Below the pieces are notes generated by a model that did no database searches, was not told the DNA's origin, and worked only from the letters and a program-made list of their open reading frames with translations. Position numbers and translations under genes: made by a program. From Microglena sp. YARC (lineage: Eukaryota > Chlorophyta > Chlorophyceae > Chlamydomonadales > Chlamydomonadaceae), in contig CM039463.1 of NCBI GenBank assembly GCA_022414725.1, positions 73,004,027 to 73,068,026 on the forward strand: a stretch of 64,000 nt of DNA. Reading direction: 5' to 3'. Shown piece by piece: positions 44,102-53,889 of the stretch. Within the stretch, counting starts at the first letter, position 1. The number at the start of each line of letters is the position of its first letter.

Positions 44102-46075
44102 ATGTATGTATGTATGTATGTATGTATGCATGTATGTATGCATGACGGTGTGGCTAAGGACCAAGTACGAATTAATATCATTGCACTGCATTTCAAATGA
44201 TTGTATGTATGCATGCATGCTGGTGTGGCTAAGGACCAAGTACGGATTAATGCCATTGGACTGCATTTCACATGATTGTATGTACGCATGCATGCTGGTT
44301 AAAGGTGCTTTTGTATTTTATGCGTCGGGCTGCATCAAAGGGCGGCCTTATTAGCTGCGCGATCGCTTTGGTGAATGCCAGAGTCAATGTGGATGCAGTG
44401 GACGACGTAATAATGTGCATTGGTACCAGGGTTGGTTAGGACTATGCGTCCTCCGTTGCAGGCGCAAGGTCCGAGGGTCCGTTGCGTCGCTGGAAGCAAC
44501 GTGGGGACTGGGGAGGGTCCGTTGACCAGAAGGAAGGGTCCGTTGCGTTGCAGGACGCAGGCTATACAATTGGTTGAGTCTGAGGCAGAAGAGCTGTTAG
44601 ATCTCCTTTAGTACCCTGATTGGTACCAGGGTACTTCCACGCGCGCGCTTTTGCGCGCTGGTGCGCTGCCTTTTTGAGCCCAACTGCGCGTTTTTTTCAA
44701 GAGCGCACAAGCGCTGGAATGGAAGTACCCTGATTGGTACACTGCATTTGAACATGAGCATCACAAGAGGTTGTTTCAATTAGCCCTAAGTTAATTTAGA
44801 AGCAGACATATGTTTTTCCGAGGTTGAGCAAGTCCCTTTAGAGTAGTAGGCCACCCCTAGACTGTAACATGCATCCATACGTGATCGTGTGCATGTTGGT
44901 GTGAAGTAATGAAACGCCTGGTGGGCGTGTATGAAGGGAGCCCCGTCTTACGGGGGTAGATAACGGGCTGCAACTTTACCTGGACAAAGTTACCATGGCG
45001 GTTGACAGTGACCGCGAACACTAAAGCGCACCCATAGGGATCCGAGCCCCGCACCTTCTTGTTTCAACGTGCTCTACCATTGTTTGTGTGGAGAGTACTA
45101 AATATATACGTGCATCAAGCGCATCACACCACAATCCTCATGTTGCACGACTCACACAACAACTGATTTACAAATACACCCTAATTTTAGTTTTGGCTAT
45201 GTGGTAGTGCGGAGGGGGTGGGCAGCTTATTTGATGCATGTACTGCCTTTGTCGTTTTGCATGCTGTTGAAGATGTGTGCGGATCTTCGGGGACCATGCA
45301 ATCCTGTATCATCACTGTATCCTTCTGTAGTGTGTTGGTTTTGTATGGGCTGTGTTGGGTTGGTTTGAGTTGTGGGTTGGAGTGGATTGTGTTGAGGGCT
45401 GATGGGTTTATGTGTGCATGTGGGTCACCTTCAGTCATGCGATTCAAATCTTCACACGCCGAACATAATATGTGTACCAGTACAGACCAGTAGAAGAAAA
45501 AGGAAGACTGGAAATAATATGTGTACTGAAAAAGAAAAACATGTGAATTCATTTTCATAAACACCTTTCCTAACACTGCTTTTATTTTTGGCTTCGAGCA
45601 TCAGCTTCTAGGCAGCTCCCCTGACTGGCCATTCATCCACACCTAGTGTAATCTAGTGCACCTTGAAGCTACCTCTATCAGCTGTCCAGAACTGCCAACA
45701 TACTTGGGTGTAGCACAATAGCTGGCTTAGGGAGCTGCCTAGATGCTGCGCACAAAGATTGAAAAGAAAAGCCCTGATTCCCAAGACCCATGATCACCTT
45801 TGCTGACTTTGATCGCTGCATGTGCCTTGCAACAATGTATATATGTATGTTACAGTCCAGGGGTATGCCAAATAGGCTTAAGGGATTTGCCCAACCGCAT
45901 AGGAAGGGTTTAAAAAGAAAAAGCACTGATGAACTGAGCCCCAAACAATTGCTTAACCGACGTCACAATGTGCCTTGCCACAATGTAGGATGGTGACACC
46001 CCCCTGGATGTGGCAGTGGCTCATGGACACGGAAAAGATGTTCAAGACTCTCTTTCCCTCGCATACGCAAAATAG
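37618..46075 (+). CDS. Coiled-coil ankyrin-repeat protein, seven visible exons
   Basis: Exons, all joining in phase 0: up to 38112 (start unsettled; open from ATG 37618, acceptor possible at 37774), 38563-38694, 39798-39890, 42480-42578, 43641-43739, 44305-44406 (acceptor weak), 45989-46075. The first encodes a Glu/Gln-rich coiled coil (HEREQRLQQQTAEATEALI, EQSVKQEAESTRALITALE). The rest encode ankyrin repeats: LLAASKAGDLAGTISLLKRG, TPLNWAAKEGHLHCLNALVE, TPLHWSAANAHLDCLNALVE, TPLHCAAAEGHLDCINALVE, a diverged one (ASKGGLISCAIALVNA) and TPLDVAVAHGHGKD before the stop. Ankyrin repeats mediate protein binding; the partner is unknown. The first intron appears to use a GC donor (GAG with GCAAGT). 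About 368 residues. Introns hold exon-edge arrays, SINEs and MITEs. An upstream exon may be missing. Confidence 0.75.
38245..38562. repeat. CA-rich and C-run intron DNA
   Basis: ACACAC, C runs (38330-38352) and CCACCA triplets fill the stretch before the acceptor ATGCAG at 38562. Confidence 0.8.
38694..39260 (+). repeat. Donor-side array after ankyrin exon 2
   Basis: GGTAACTCTGCTTCCCTCCA, ATTGTGCTATTGATTGTTAG and CTCATGCTCAGTTAGTCTGG recur about four times at roughly 120 bp, each restarting at GAGGTAACT, which mimics the real exon donor AAGGTAACT at 38695. Confidence 0.8.
39122..39209. repeat. 44-bp-arm palindrome without spacer
   Basis: The arms meet at CTAGATCTAG (39161-39170). GAGTGGTGAACTACAGGCAC on the left is matched by the complement of TGACTGTAGTTCGCCACTC on the right, with three mismatches over 44 bp. 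Confidence 0.9.
39290..39797 (+). repeat. Acceptor-side array before ankyrin exon 3
   Basis: About eight units of roughly 58-62 bp: TTCTACTTTGCAG (or TTAGCAG), AACACACACCCCTAAATTGG, GCTGATCACTTTACACTTCC. Each unit mimics the acceptor and first bases of the real exon (AACACCCCCCTGAATTGGGC at 39798). Confidence 0.85.
39891..40427. repeat. Intron with diverged exon and family G copies
   Basis: GCGCCAGGCTGCATCAAAGG at about 39974 repeats the start of the 44305 exon region. CATGCTGGTGTGAAACATGC, GGGTCCTGCTCTAGGGGGTT is duplicated at 40105 and 40172. A family G fragment lies at 40339-40392. Confidence 0.6.
40428..40611. mobile_element. hAT-like MITE, copy 4 (ACTAC subfamily)
   Basis: 184 bp, CAGGGTACTACTAAGCG to AAGTAGTACCCTG. 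CTTCACAC lies at 40420-40427 and 40612-40619. Confidence 0.9.
40620..40814. mobile_element. hAT-like MITE, copy 5, abutting copy 4
   Basis: 195 bp, CAGGGCAATTCAAAGCG to TTTGAAGTACCCTG. It is flanked by CTTCACAC at 40612-40619 and 40815-40822, so the same 8 bp occurs three times around two elements. Confidence 0.9.
40843..41042 (-). mobile_element. tRNA-derived SINE, head type 2
   Basis: On the minus strand: A-box-like TGGCTCATTGGCAGAGC, B-box GAGTTCGAATTCC, then the body and a CGTAATCATT end. Exact 12-bp duplication CATATTGCACCA at 40831-40842 and 41043-41054. Confidence 0.88.
41180..41395. repeat. GGGGTTG repeat and flank
   Basis: GTCGGGGTTGGGGTTGTGTT recurs around 41240-41330. AGTCTTTAATATTTATAATTTG at 41351 is repeated at 41778, either side of the family D insertion. 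Confidence 0.6.
41396..41612 (-). repeat. Family D dispersed repeat
   Basis: Reverse complement of the 26433 copy: GCAGCGTCGCAAGCAACGCG, TTGGCGGAGT, GATGACGTGTCAGGCTT and GGGGGCTCCCGCCCCCTTG. Confidence 0.7.
41917..42079. mobile_element. hAT-like MITE, copy 6
   Basis: 163 bp, CAGGGTACAACATTTTG to TTTGTAGTACCCTG. The interior matches the ACTAC subfamily. No target duplication is visible, so it is older or rearranged. Confidence 0.75.
42100..42479 (+). repeat. Acceptor-side array before ankyrin exon 4
   Basis: CTCTTACATT, TTTCTACC(A/T)TGAAGAG and a few coding-like bases appear at about 42130 and 42230, then CACACCATCTGATCA / CACACCACCTGATCA repeats to 42450, then the real acceptor and exon at 42480. 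Confidence 0.75.
42604..42781. mobile_element. MITE-2, copy 4
   Basis: GGGCTACGTCACATGCGTGC, TTCTAGGCAGCT at the left; AGCTGCCTAGAAGCTGCAGC, GTGTAGCC at the right. Confidence 0.65.
42782..43640. other. Ankyrin-gene intron, mostly unassigned
   Basis: Holds a C run (43019-43034), an (ATT)n tract at 43220-43270, and CAATGTTTAATAGTTATAAC at 43391, a diverged copy of the 41778 sequence. Confidence 0.5.
43740..44300. repeat. Compound (CTGT)n (TG)n (TATG)n and ~75-bp repeat
   Basis: CATTGGACTGCATTTCAAAT, GATTGTATGTATG, CATGCTGGCGTGGCTAAGGA recurs about five times; one unit carries a 230-bp expansion of CTGT, CTGC, TG and TATG at 43927-44140. TAAGGACCAAGTACGAATTA resembles the exon 5/donor edge of the ankyrin gene. 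Confidence 0.85.
44427..44618. mobile_element. hAT-like element, divergent interior
   Basis: 192 bp, CAGGGTTGGTTAGG to CCTTTAGTACCCTG. The interior is the GTTGCGTYGCAGGACGCAGG-type repeat rather than the usual GCGC-rich core. ATTGGTAC lies at 44419-44426 and 44619-44626. Confidence 0.75.
44627..44732. mobile_element. hAT-like MITE, copy 7 (short), abutting the previous one
   Basis: 106 bp, CAGGGTACTTCCACGCG to GGAATGGAAGTACCCTG, an internally deleted copy. ATTGGTAC flanks it at 44619-44626 and 44733-44740, the third copy of that octamer. Confidence 0.88.
44816..44885 (-). repeat. Family F fragment
   Basis: TCCGAGGTTGAGCAAGTCCC, AGGCCACCCCTAGACTGTAAC and then CATGCATCCATACG, the decayed tail. 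Confidence 0.55.
44909..45084 (-). mobile_element. tRNA-derived SINE, type 2
   Basis: ACGCCTGGTGGGCGTG, GGGAGCCCCGTCTTACGGGG, ACCTGGACAAAGTTACCATG and head-side GAGCCCCGCACCTTCTTG; the head is partly degraded. Confidence 0.7.
45590..45750. mobile_element. MITE-2, copy 5
   Basis: GGCTTCGAGCATCAGCTTCTAG, GGCAGCTCCCCTGA at the left; TTAGGGAGCTGCCTAGATGC at the right. Confidence 0.65.
45849..45962 (+). repeat. Family F repeat
   Basis: GTATGTTACAGTCCAGGGGT, GGGATTTGCCCAACCGCATA and CACTGATGAACTGAGCCCC; cut short after TTAACCGACG. Confidence 0.65.
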
Positions 46076-46169
46076 GGCGACTGTGCGGCAGTATGAGGAG
46101 TAGGAGCTGCGCAAAAAGTGATGATATGGTGGTAGGATGAGGAGTGGGAGCTGCGCAAAAAGTAATGAT

Positions 46170-46353
46170 AAACTAACGCCTGGTGGGCGGGGTATTAAAG
46201 GGAACCCCGTCTTATTGCGGTAGAGAACGGGCTGGTACGGCCTGGACAAGCTGCCATGGCGGTTGACAGCGACCGCTAAAGAGCACCTGTAGGGATTCGA
46301 ACCCCGCACTTTCTTGTTTCTTCAAGCCCTACCATTGAGCCATTCGTTGAAAC
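46170..46353 (-). mobile_element. tRNA-derived SINE, type 2
   Basis: ACGCCTGGTGGGCGGGGTAT, ACGGGCTGGTACGGCCTGGA, CATGGCGGTTGACAGCGACC, B-box region GGGATTCGAACCCCGCAC and A-box side TACCATTGAGCCATTCG. Confidence 0.8.
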
Positions 46354-48143
46354 GGAATTGCGTTGATTACATGGTCTATCAGTCTTCAGAATCCTCCTCT
46401 TTTGCAGGAGGAGTGGACACGAGTATCATATACTGTATACACGACGTACTACATGCTTACTGAACCCTGTAGTGTTGTGAGTGGCCACTCGGGAACTCTT
46501 GGCTTGGCTTGGCTTGACATATGCTTACTGAACCATGTAGTGTTGTGAGTGGCCACACGGGAACTATTGGCTTGGTACTCCACGCAGGGTAGAACAAAAC
46601 GGTCAGTTCTGCTGGGGTTGGCTTTTCAGGACAAGAAACCGACGCCCGAAAATCCCACTCAACTGTTGTTTTGCCCACAAATGTATATCGACTTTCTTGC
46701 GGGATGCACATTGTACATACTAGTTATGAGGGAGGATTGTGGGTAGACCGGCGAGAATCCGTTGATCTGGATCTTGTCCTGCGGTATCTGACTTAGCTGA
46801 ATAGCTGTGTAGCTTACAGGCTGACTCAAAGACTTTTCCACTCATGCCCAATATTTGAATCTAAGTTGACCTGGATCTTGATCTCGTTCAGTGGTATCTG
46901 ACTCAGCTGAGTAGCTTACAGGCTGACTTTTCCACTCATGCCCAATATTTGAATCCAAATTTGTAAGCCAATGAATCAGAGATCTTTCCACTCATGCCCA
47001 TTATTTGAATCAAAGTTTCTGAGCCAAGGAATTTGATCTAATAATTAAGAACATATAGAACCAATGTATTTTAACTTAGGGCATATGTGTTTCCCCTGTT
47101 TGTTGAGATCTAGATAAGTCGATCAAAGCTGAAAGTTCAGTGGAGTCATATGGGGCAAATTAAGGAAGCAGGGGACTCTAGAATAACATATCCTGCAACC
47201 TATGATGATTGCAATGTGCTTTAGGTCATCAGGTTAGGTGCATCTATTGTATTTGGGGCCCGCACCAAAATTGTGGTCGGCAATTCGACAACCCCAAATT
47301 TGGAAATCTCAAATCTGTAAACATAATTGCGTTGTCCCAAATGCCTTCAAATGTATACCACTGGGCTAGAAACAAAATTGTGGTTTGGTCACAAATCCCA
47401 GGAAGGCATTTGTCCTACCCTGACCACACCCCCAACCCTAAACCCTAAACGCCAGAGCAGTACAGTATATGCAGCGGTCGCGGGCACAATCACAAAGGTG
47501 TAGAGGACAGGGTGCGCCCGGGGCGGAGCAGGGGTGTTCTAGACCGACGTAGGTTTTCGAGGGTATGGGTGCATGCGTCGCAGACACAGATTTTGAAAAC
47601 GGATGCGTCTCGTAATGCAAATTTGGGAGTCACCCACAACAACCCTTGTGTTGAGTGTAATGGCAAGCTTCTAGAATGGAGGAGGCACCATCATCCCAAG
47701 ACTATATTTTGATCATACAATTTGGCTCAAGTCCTCCGGCGTTAGCTTGCGATTGTTTGGGAGTATGGGGGCATGCATTCAGTCAGTAGTACATATGTTC
47801 ATGGACATTTTGGGTATTCGAGGTTGGCAAGTCCAATTTCCACCCACTAGCTGGACAGAACTATGGAAAGCATTTCAATATAATTTGGATTGCATTGTTG
47901 TTCAGCCAACTTCGGGCTGCTCACTATCTTCAAGTTCAAGCACCCACAAAGAATATGGAGCCACACAAGCAAATCGATGCCAAGTTGATTGTGCACCCGG
48001 GATGCTGGCTGGAGCTATGTAAACATTCAAGTACGTAATTTCTCATCTATTACTACCTAGGATTAACCACAGGGGCAATGTGTACAGTTTATACCAGGGT
48101 TTTATTATGTGTCCACACATTATCGATGCGCAAAGTGTGTTGT
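46354..48143. other. No gene recognised; local duplications
   Basis: A ~75-bp direct repeat (TGCTTACTGAACC, TAGTGTTGTGAGTGGCCAC) lies at 46453 and 46522. TTTTCCACTCATGCCCAATA, TTTGAATC recurs at 46835, 46927 and 46985. Two CCCTAAA units occur at 47436-47449. GCGTCGCAGACACAGATTTTG at 47578 belongs to the 3.2 kb minisatellite family. No coding region is supported. Confidence 0.4.
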
Positions 48144-48159
48144 GGTGTTAAAAAACACC
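48144..48159 (-). terminator. Histone 3' stem-loop of the H2A relic
   Basis: On the minus strand GGTGTTTTTTAACACC, preceded by ACAAAC as at H4, about 65 bases after the H2A-like stop. The stem is intact. Confidence 0.8.
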
Positions 48160-48223
48160 GTTTGTGATTGCAAGGAAATGAAATATAGATTAGGTGATAG
48201 GTAGTTCACTTGCCAAAAGTTGA

Positions 48224-48604
48224 TTAAGCATCGGACTCCTTCTTGCAGACTTCTTGGGAGCAGCACCAGGAGTGGATGTCGGGCAGCACTCCGCCATTGG
48301 CGATGGTAACGAGCCCAGCAGCTTTGGAGAGCTCCTCTCATTGCGGATGGCCAGCTGGACGTTGGCGGGGACGATCCTGCTCTTCTTTGTCGCGGCAGCT
48401 ACAGCAAGCTCCAGGACCTCAGCACACCAAGTACTCGAGGACAGCGGCCAGTTACACAGGGGGCCCTACGACCAACAACGCGGCCCTACTTCCCCTTCAA
48501 GGGACTTAGCGGGGCAATAACGGCCCACAGGGCAAACCATTCCTGCCCTTGCGCCTGCGAGAAACAGACTTCTTGCCTTCCACGACCCTCCGTCTTGCCT
48601 CCAT
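48224..48604 (-). pseudogene. H2A: Histone H2A, frame-broken
   Basis: Reading on the minus strand from the ATG at 48602-48604, recognisable H2A blocks appear in order but in different frames: KKSVSR, then GLP and the nucleotide trace of PVGRIARYLKKGKY, LAAVLEYL, AEVLEL, ATKKSRIVP, VQLAIRNE, KLLG, VTIANGGVLP and a terminal PKKS-like tail before TAA. There are in-frame stops and at least five indels, so no full H2A can be made. The order, length and stem-loop show it was a normal H2A gene divergently paired with H2B. It may be a true pseudogene or a poorly polished consensus close to the assembly gap. Confidence 0.85.
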
Positions 48605-48954
48605 TGTTTAATGCTTGATTGATGTAGCTATAGCAGCTAGATAGCATCTAATAGGTGTCCCCTAGCTCTCCCGTGCCACCACACGTTCCGGGCGTGATTA
48701 ACAATACACTCCGATCTCTCCGTCCACTGCCTAACTCAGATCGATGCTATTCACGCGATTTACTCACAACTCTCACCCGCGGGATCACCTACGCTCCGAT
48801 GTCGGTTTAGGTCCTGCCTGATCCATATATTCGTTCCTACTTGGTACCCTCTGTACATTTGAACAGTAACAACAGAACATTATTTATAAATAGTGCGCGT
48901 TCACTGACATTCCATACACCAAGTGCTCACACCCCCATCTCCAAACATACTACA
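48605..48954. promoter_or_regulatory. Divergent H2A/H2B promoter
   Basis: About 350 bp between the two ATGs, like the H4/H3 spacer. TATAAATA at 48885-48892 lies about 65 bp from the H2B ATG. Confidence 0.6.
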
Positions 48955-49318
48955 ATGGCCCCAAAGTTGCTGAGAGCTCCCGCCAAGCAAGCCGCCCCCG
49001 CCAAGACTGCGAGGGGAAGAAGAAGGCCTAAGAAGATGGTAAGCTGAGGAACTTTAAAAAAAAAACCAAAATTTAACAACAAAGTCTGAACAGGTGCACC
49101 CATACTGCATCAGTTCCAAGCCATGGGCACCTCAACTCTTGATCAACGACATCTTTGACAAGATCGCTCGAGCTGCTCGCCTGGCTCGCTACAACAGAAG
49201 CCCCACATTTACCTCCGCGAGATTCAGACTTGCTGTCGCCTGGTACTGCCAGGACGAGAGCTGCCAAGCACCCAGGTCCGAGGTACCAAGCCGTCACTAA
49301 AGTTAACTTCCGTCATAA
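48955..49318 (+). pseudogene. H2B: Histone H2B, frame-broken
   Basis: Begins MAPKLLRAPAKQAAPAKTAR and a basic run, followed by what may be a 52-bp intron (GTAAGC at 49036 to CTGAACAG near 49093). Then come HPYCISSK, INDIFDKIAR-AARLARYN, and, in shifted frames, LREIQT, RLVLPG, GTK and a TAA at 49316-49318. H2B ends are in the right place but at least four frame changes interrupt it. In H2B the C-terminal helix after this point would be needed for nucleosome assembly. Same caveats as for the H2A relic. Confidence 0.85.
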
Positions 49319-49350
49319 ATTGCTCTTGCTCTCCGCTCCCAGCAAAACAA

Positions 49351-49366
49351 CGTTGTTTTCAACACC
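49351..49366 (+). terminator. Degraded histone stem-loop of the H2B relic
   Basis: CGTTGTTTTCAACACC, 33 bases after the H2B stop; only a four-base stem GTTG/CAAC remains, but the 3' half AACACCAC matches the intact copies. Confidence 0.6.
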
Positions 49367-52300
49367 ACTTTCGCGTCCCGCCTCGTTTGCACACCAGGTA
49401 AAGGAGAACTAGATATGTGAACATGCGTGCACGTACTACTACGAATCCGTTGCTGGCTTTCGTCCGCCGCAGACGCAGACGGTCCCGGCGGTCGGACGAC
49501 CAAACGACTACTCCGCCAAACATCGCCGTCTTCGACCTTTAACACGACAGAGTCCTTGCACTGTGATAGGAATATATTCTTGTACAAAGCAATGTACACG
49601 AGGGGGGGGGGAGGGGCAAAAAATAAAAATTTTGAACCTCATGCCCCAATTGTAGAGCTTGTGAGAGGATGACGAATATGTTTTTTTTTAACCCCCGATT
49701 AAGCTTCAACTGCCTATGTGGCACGGTCCGCCGTCAGGCATCGGTGGTAATTATTTTTACTTAGGTGCCTACGTACTATAGTAGCTCCACTTATGCTATG
49801 TTCTTAACTTCACGCCGTGAAGTAACGGTTCTACACAGGAGTAAAATAATTTCAATTCAATTCTCTTTTTTTTGCCCAGGAGTAAAATAGGGGCCTTCCC
49901 AGTTTGGGTGGTGGTAAGACAACTTCTAAGAGTGGTTCGCAAGCGACACGGCGGAAATCCTCCAGCAGTCACCCGGCAGGGAGTTCGAGGTATGGAACAA
50001 GTAAGCACTCGTAGCCGGAAGTAGAGCACAAACATTGAACAACTTTTGCGAAGGATCCGACCGCTCGATGCTGATAAACTCTAGTCATGCGCACTCCAAC
50101 ACCGTATGCGCCTTAATATTGGCAAACGACCCTTGCAAACCGTTAGGATTCTGACTTGATGACCACTCCAAGTGTTGGCCTTGCCAATTTATGTTGCCAT
50201 GTACTCTGATCTACTAAGCCCTCGCAAGTTAAATTCCCATGATTGAATTCTACATTTTTATTTTCAGCAAGCTTGGTAGATACTTAGTAAACAGTACTAC
50301 CGTGAACTTGATCACATGCTCTAGCAGCAAAATTTGAATGCGGAACCAGTACGTCTGGCTACTAAACCCTATCAAGTTAATGCTCCTAGTTTGAATTGTA
50401 CATGTTTACAGCAAGCTTGGCATATACTTGGGAAATTTTACAAGAAACGTAACTATAACATAGGACCCTTGCCAACTGCGATTTCTAATTGAGCTTATAA
50501 CAGCAAAGTCATAGACCCCTGCCAAGTAGTTTGCCATGCTTTTCTGAAGACCCACTTTTAGGGGAAAGAACATTTGCAAAACTTAACTGCAACTACTTAA
50601 CGCAACGGTAGCAAAAATAGTGTGCGGAGTTGTCGGATCGCTTCAAGCGCCTGGTAGTCTGTCGGCAGCGGACAGATGGATAGATGGAATAGTGACGACG
50701 GACAGACGCGAGAAGAGACACGGGGGAAGTTGGTATTCACCACACGACCCCTGGGGGTCCAGAGGGGCGAAAGCGAAAAAAAAACTGAATTAAAAAAAAT
50801 AGGCACTTTTCACTCGACTTTTTCAAGATATTTCTCATATCCCACAGGAATGCATGGGACAACTGGTAGTTCCGCAACAAAAATACAGTTCTCCATTGGT
50901 GCGTTAGTGCTCCCCCCCCCCACCACCACCACCACCAACCCCACCCACCCACCCACCCCCCACCCCCCACCCCCACCCCCCACCCCCCCAAACTAACTAA
51001 CCCAACCCAACCCAGCATTAAAAAAAGATCTTACTTCCTAATAAAAAGAAGAAGTACAGATTCCTCACAACCTACTGGTGCTTCTTACTTTCCATGTCTT
51101 CTTTTATTTGGGACCAGTTCATGTTGCGATGGACCCTTTCGCTGTCTAGCATCGAATTGACGAGCGCGGACGGAATTTTAGCCACCTCGAAGGTCGCAAC
51201 GGCAACAAAACTCGAAGCATGCAGAGAAGCAACCGCAAAAAGAAAGGCGCGGAGGGGCCATAAACATGAGCTCTGTTGTGCAATGTGGACTTGAGGAAGG
51301 ATTCTGTCATCTCCTCGCACTTAATTAGTGTGACGTCTTCATGCCCTCAATTTACAAGAGTCCTACCTTTCTGTAAAGGAATCACACCACCTTGTACCCA
51401 ATATGCCTGTTCATGCCCCATCGCCTTTCTATCCCGCAAGAACTGCAATACTCGTGGAAGCTATCCTACTTCTTCATCACGATGCAGTTTGTCCACCCAA
51501 CCCAGCAAACTCAGCCGGACGACATGAAACCATTCACCCTGCGCGCTGAGTTTAGGGGTCATTGCAAGGAAGCACACTCTAACAGGCGGATCAAAAGGCA
51601 AGAGCGCAAGATCTATTGCGGGCTAGCATCCCAGATAATGTGTTCATGTCTTGTATAGGTGTAAGAGAGAGGAAGAGGAAGGAGAAGAGAGAGAGAAAGA
51701 GGGCGTAGAAGAGGAGAGGAAGAGGAGGTTCATCCGAGGATGCGAATGTGGACGAGGATGAGATACCCCCATTGGCCCACTGGTCCAAACCTTGTAGAAA
51801 ATAAACGAGGTGGTCGCCTAGTATTCGTATCTAAAAGTATGAATCATATTATTCAGTTGCTGAATGAGATTGAGATAGGCCAAGCATTTACTTTATATCC
51901 AGTCTATATTAGGGCCTGGCCCTAACCCCAGGCGCCTACCACTCATGTAACATTAGATGTGATGATGGGCCACTTCTCCGTGGCCACAAATGATTGTTTG
52001 TCTGATTGCTTTTATTGCTCAAAACAATATGGCGCATGTTATAGCAGCACCAGTGGATAGGCCTTTCCAAAGCTTAATACAAAATGTACCCTGCTTTGAC
52101 CTGCTAATTATTATTGTGGGCCGGATATATGGCCCTCCAAGTGGTTCCGGAGCCGGGGTGGTGTGTGTTAAACTCAGCCCTCTAGAAAAAAGGCATGGGG
52201 TCTGAGATTTAAAATTTTTTTTTCTGCCCACCCCCCTCCTCATGTACATCAATGCACATAGGTACCAGACGTATCCAGAATCAAAACTTGCATTTCGGTT

Positions 52301-52886
52301 TGCATCCCTTCCCTGTTCGCTCTCCTTTCCCTCAAGTTGTCGGCCCTTGACGGCAGGACTTATGCAACGGTAACTTCAAAAACCCTCTCGAATGTCGAAA
52401 ATCTAGAAATCGGTTGGCGAAAACGTGTATTCCCCCTGTAATGGATCAAAAAGTGTTGGAATGGAACTGGGAAAAGGTTGTAACCCCTACTGCGAACTGC
52501 CTGCCGCCAGGCGCGTCGGCCAAACTTATTTTCTGCCTGCCTGCCTGTCTTCGCTACTCACCACTTCAACATACTACCCTTGGCCGACTACCGCAGGCCC
52601 GACGGGCAACCCCCACATTTGTGCCTCTTTGACTTGACCAAGTGTTTTCAGGTTTGTGCGGTGCCTGTATAACCCTCGTGCTGACTGTAACATGATTCGG
52701 CCAGCTGTCGCTGCTGTCCCTGTTTCGCCAGCATATTACTGATTAATCTTAACCGGAATCCTCTATCACTTGGGGATCCGCCACCTAGTACGCTCTTCAC
52801 CAGCATGATTTATATTGTAGTTCCTATCAACAATTCAACATCGCACTTGGTTACAAATGTCCCACCTAACTTAACATCTCTTCTCC
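49367..52886. other. No gene recognised up to the assembly gap
   Basis: 49745-49862 is a TGTAAC-type fragment like that at 3497 (TTAACTTCACG, AATTTCAATTCAATT). 50905-51015 is CCACC/C-run DNA with CCCAACCCAACC. 51660-51730 is GA-rich. No reading frame is convincing. Confidence 0.4.
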
Positions 52887-53886
52887 NNNNNNNNNNNNNN
52901 NNNNNNNNNNNNNNNNNNNNNNNNNNNNNNNNNNNNNNNNNNNNNNNNNNNNNNNNNNNNNNNNNNNNNNNNNNNNNNNNNNNNNNNNNNNNNNNNNNNN
53001 NNNNNNNNNNNNNNNNNNNNNNNNNNNNNNNNNNNNNNNNNNNNNNNNNNNNNNNNNNNNNNNNNNNNNNNNNNNNNNNNNNNNNNNNNNNNNNNNNNNN
53101 NNNNNNNNNNNNNNNNNNNNNNNNNNNNNNNNNNNNNNNNNNNNNNNNNNNNNNNNNNNNNNNNNNNNNNNNNNNNNNNNNNNNNNNNNNNNNNNNNNNN
53201 NNNNNNNNNNNNNNNNNNNNNNNNNNNNNNNNNNNNNNNNNNNNNNNNNNNNNNNNNNNNNNNNNNNNNNNNNNNNNNNNNNNNNNNNNNNNNNNNNNNN
53301 NNNNNNNNNNNNNNNNNNNNNNNNNNNNNNNNNNNNNNNNNNNNNNNNNNNNNNNNNNNNNNNNNNNNNNNNNNNNNNNNNNNNNNNNNNNNNNNNNNNN
53401 NNNNNNNNNNNNNNNNNNNNNNNNNNNNNNNNNNNNNNNNNNNNNNNNNNNNNNNNNNNNNNNNNNNNNNNNNNNNNNNNNNNNNNNNNNNNNNNNNNNN
53501 NNNNNNNNNNNNNNNNNNNNNNNNNNNNNNNNNNNNNNNNNNNNNNNNNNNNNNNNNNNNNNNNNNNNNNNNNNNNNNNNNNNNNNNNNNNNNNNNNNNN
53601 NNNNNNNNNNNNNNNNNNNNNNNNNNNNNNNNNNNNNNNNNNNNNNNNNNNNNNNNNNNNNNNNNNNNNNNNNNNNNNNNNNNNNNNNNNNNNNNNNNNN
53701 NNNNNNNNNNNNNNNNNNNNNNNNNNNNNNNNNNNNNNNNNNNNNNNNNNNNNNNNNNNNNNNNNNNNNNNNNNNNNNNNNNNNNNNNNNNNNNNNNNNN
53801 NNNNNNNNNNNNNNNNNNNNNNNNNNNNNNNNNNNNNNNNNNNNNNNNNNNNNNNNNNNNNNNNNNNNNNNNNNNNNNNNNNNNNN
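52887..53886. other. Assembly gap (1000 N)
   Basis: Exactly 1000 N; a round number suggests a gap of unknown true size. Confidence 1.
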
Positions 53887-53889
53887 ATA

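Noticed and set aside
43780..44354. Cys/Val/Ser-rich frames over the CTGT/TATG block
   Set aside because: Microsatellite translation; real ankyrin exons flank it in a different arrangement.
47436..47449. Two CCCTAAA telomere-type units
   Set aside because: Only two copies; not enough for a telomere or interstitial telomeric array.
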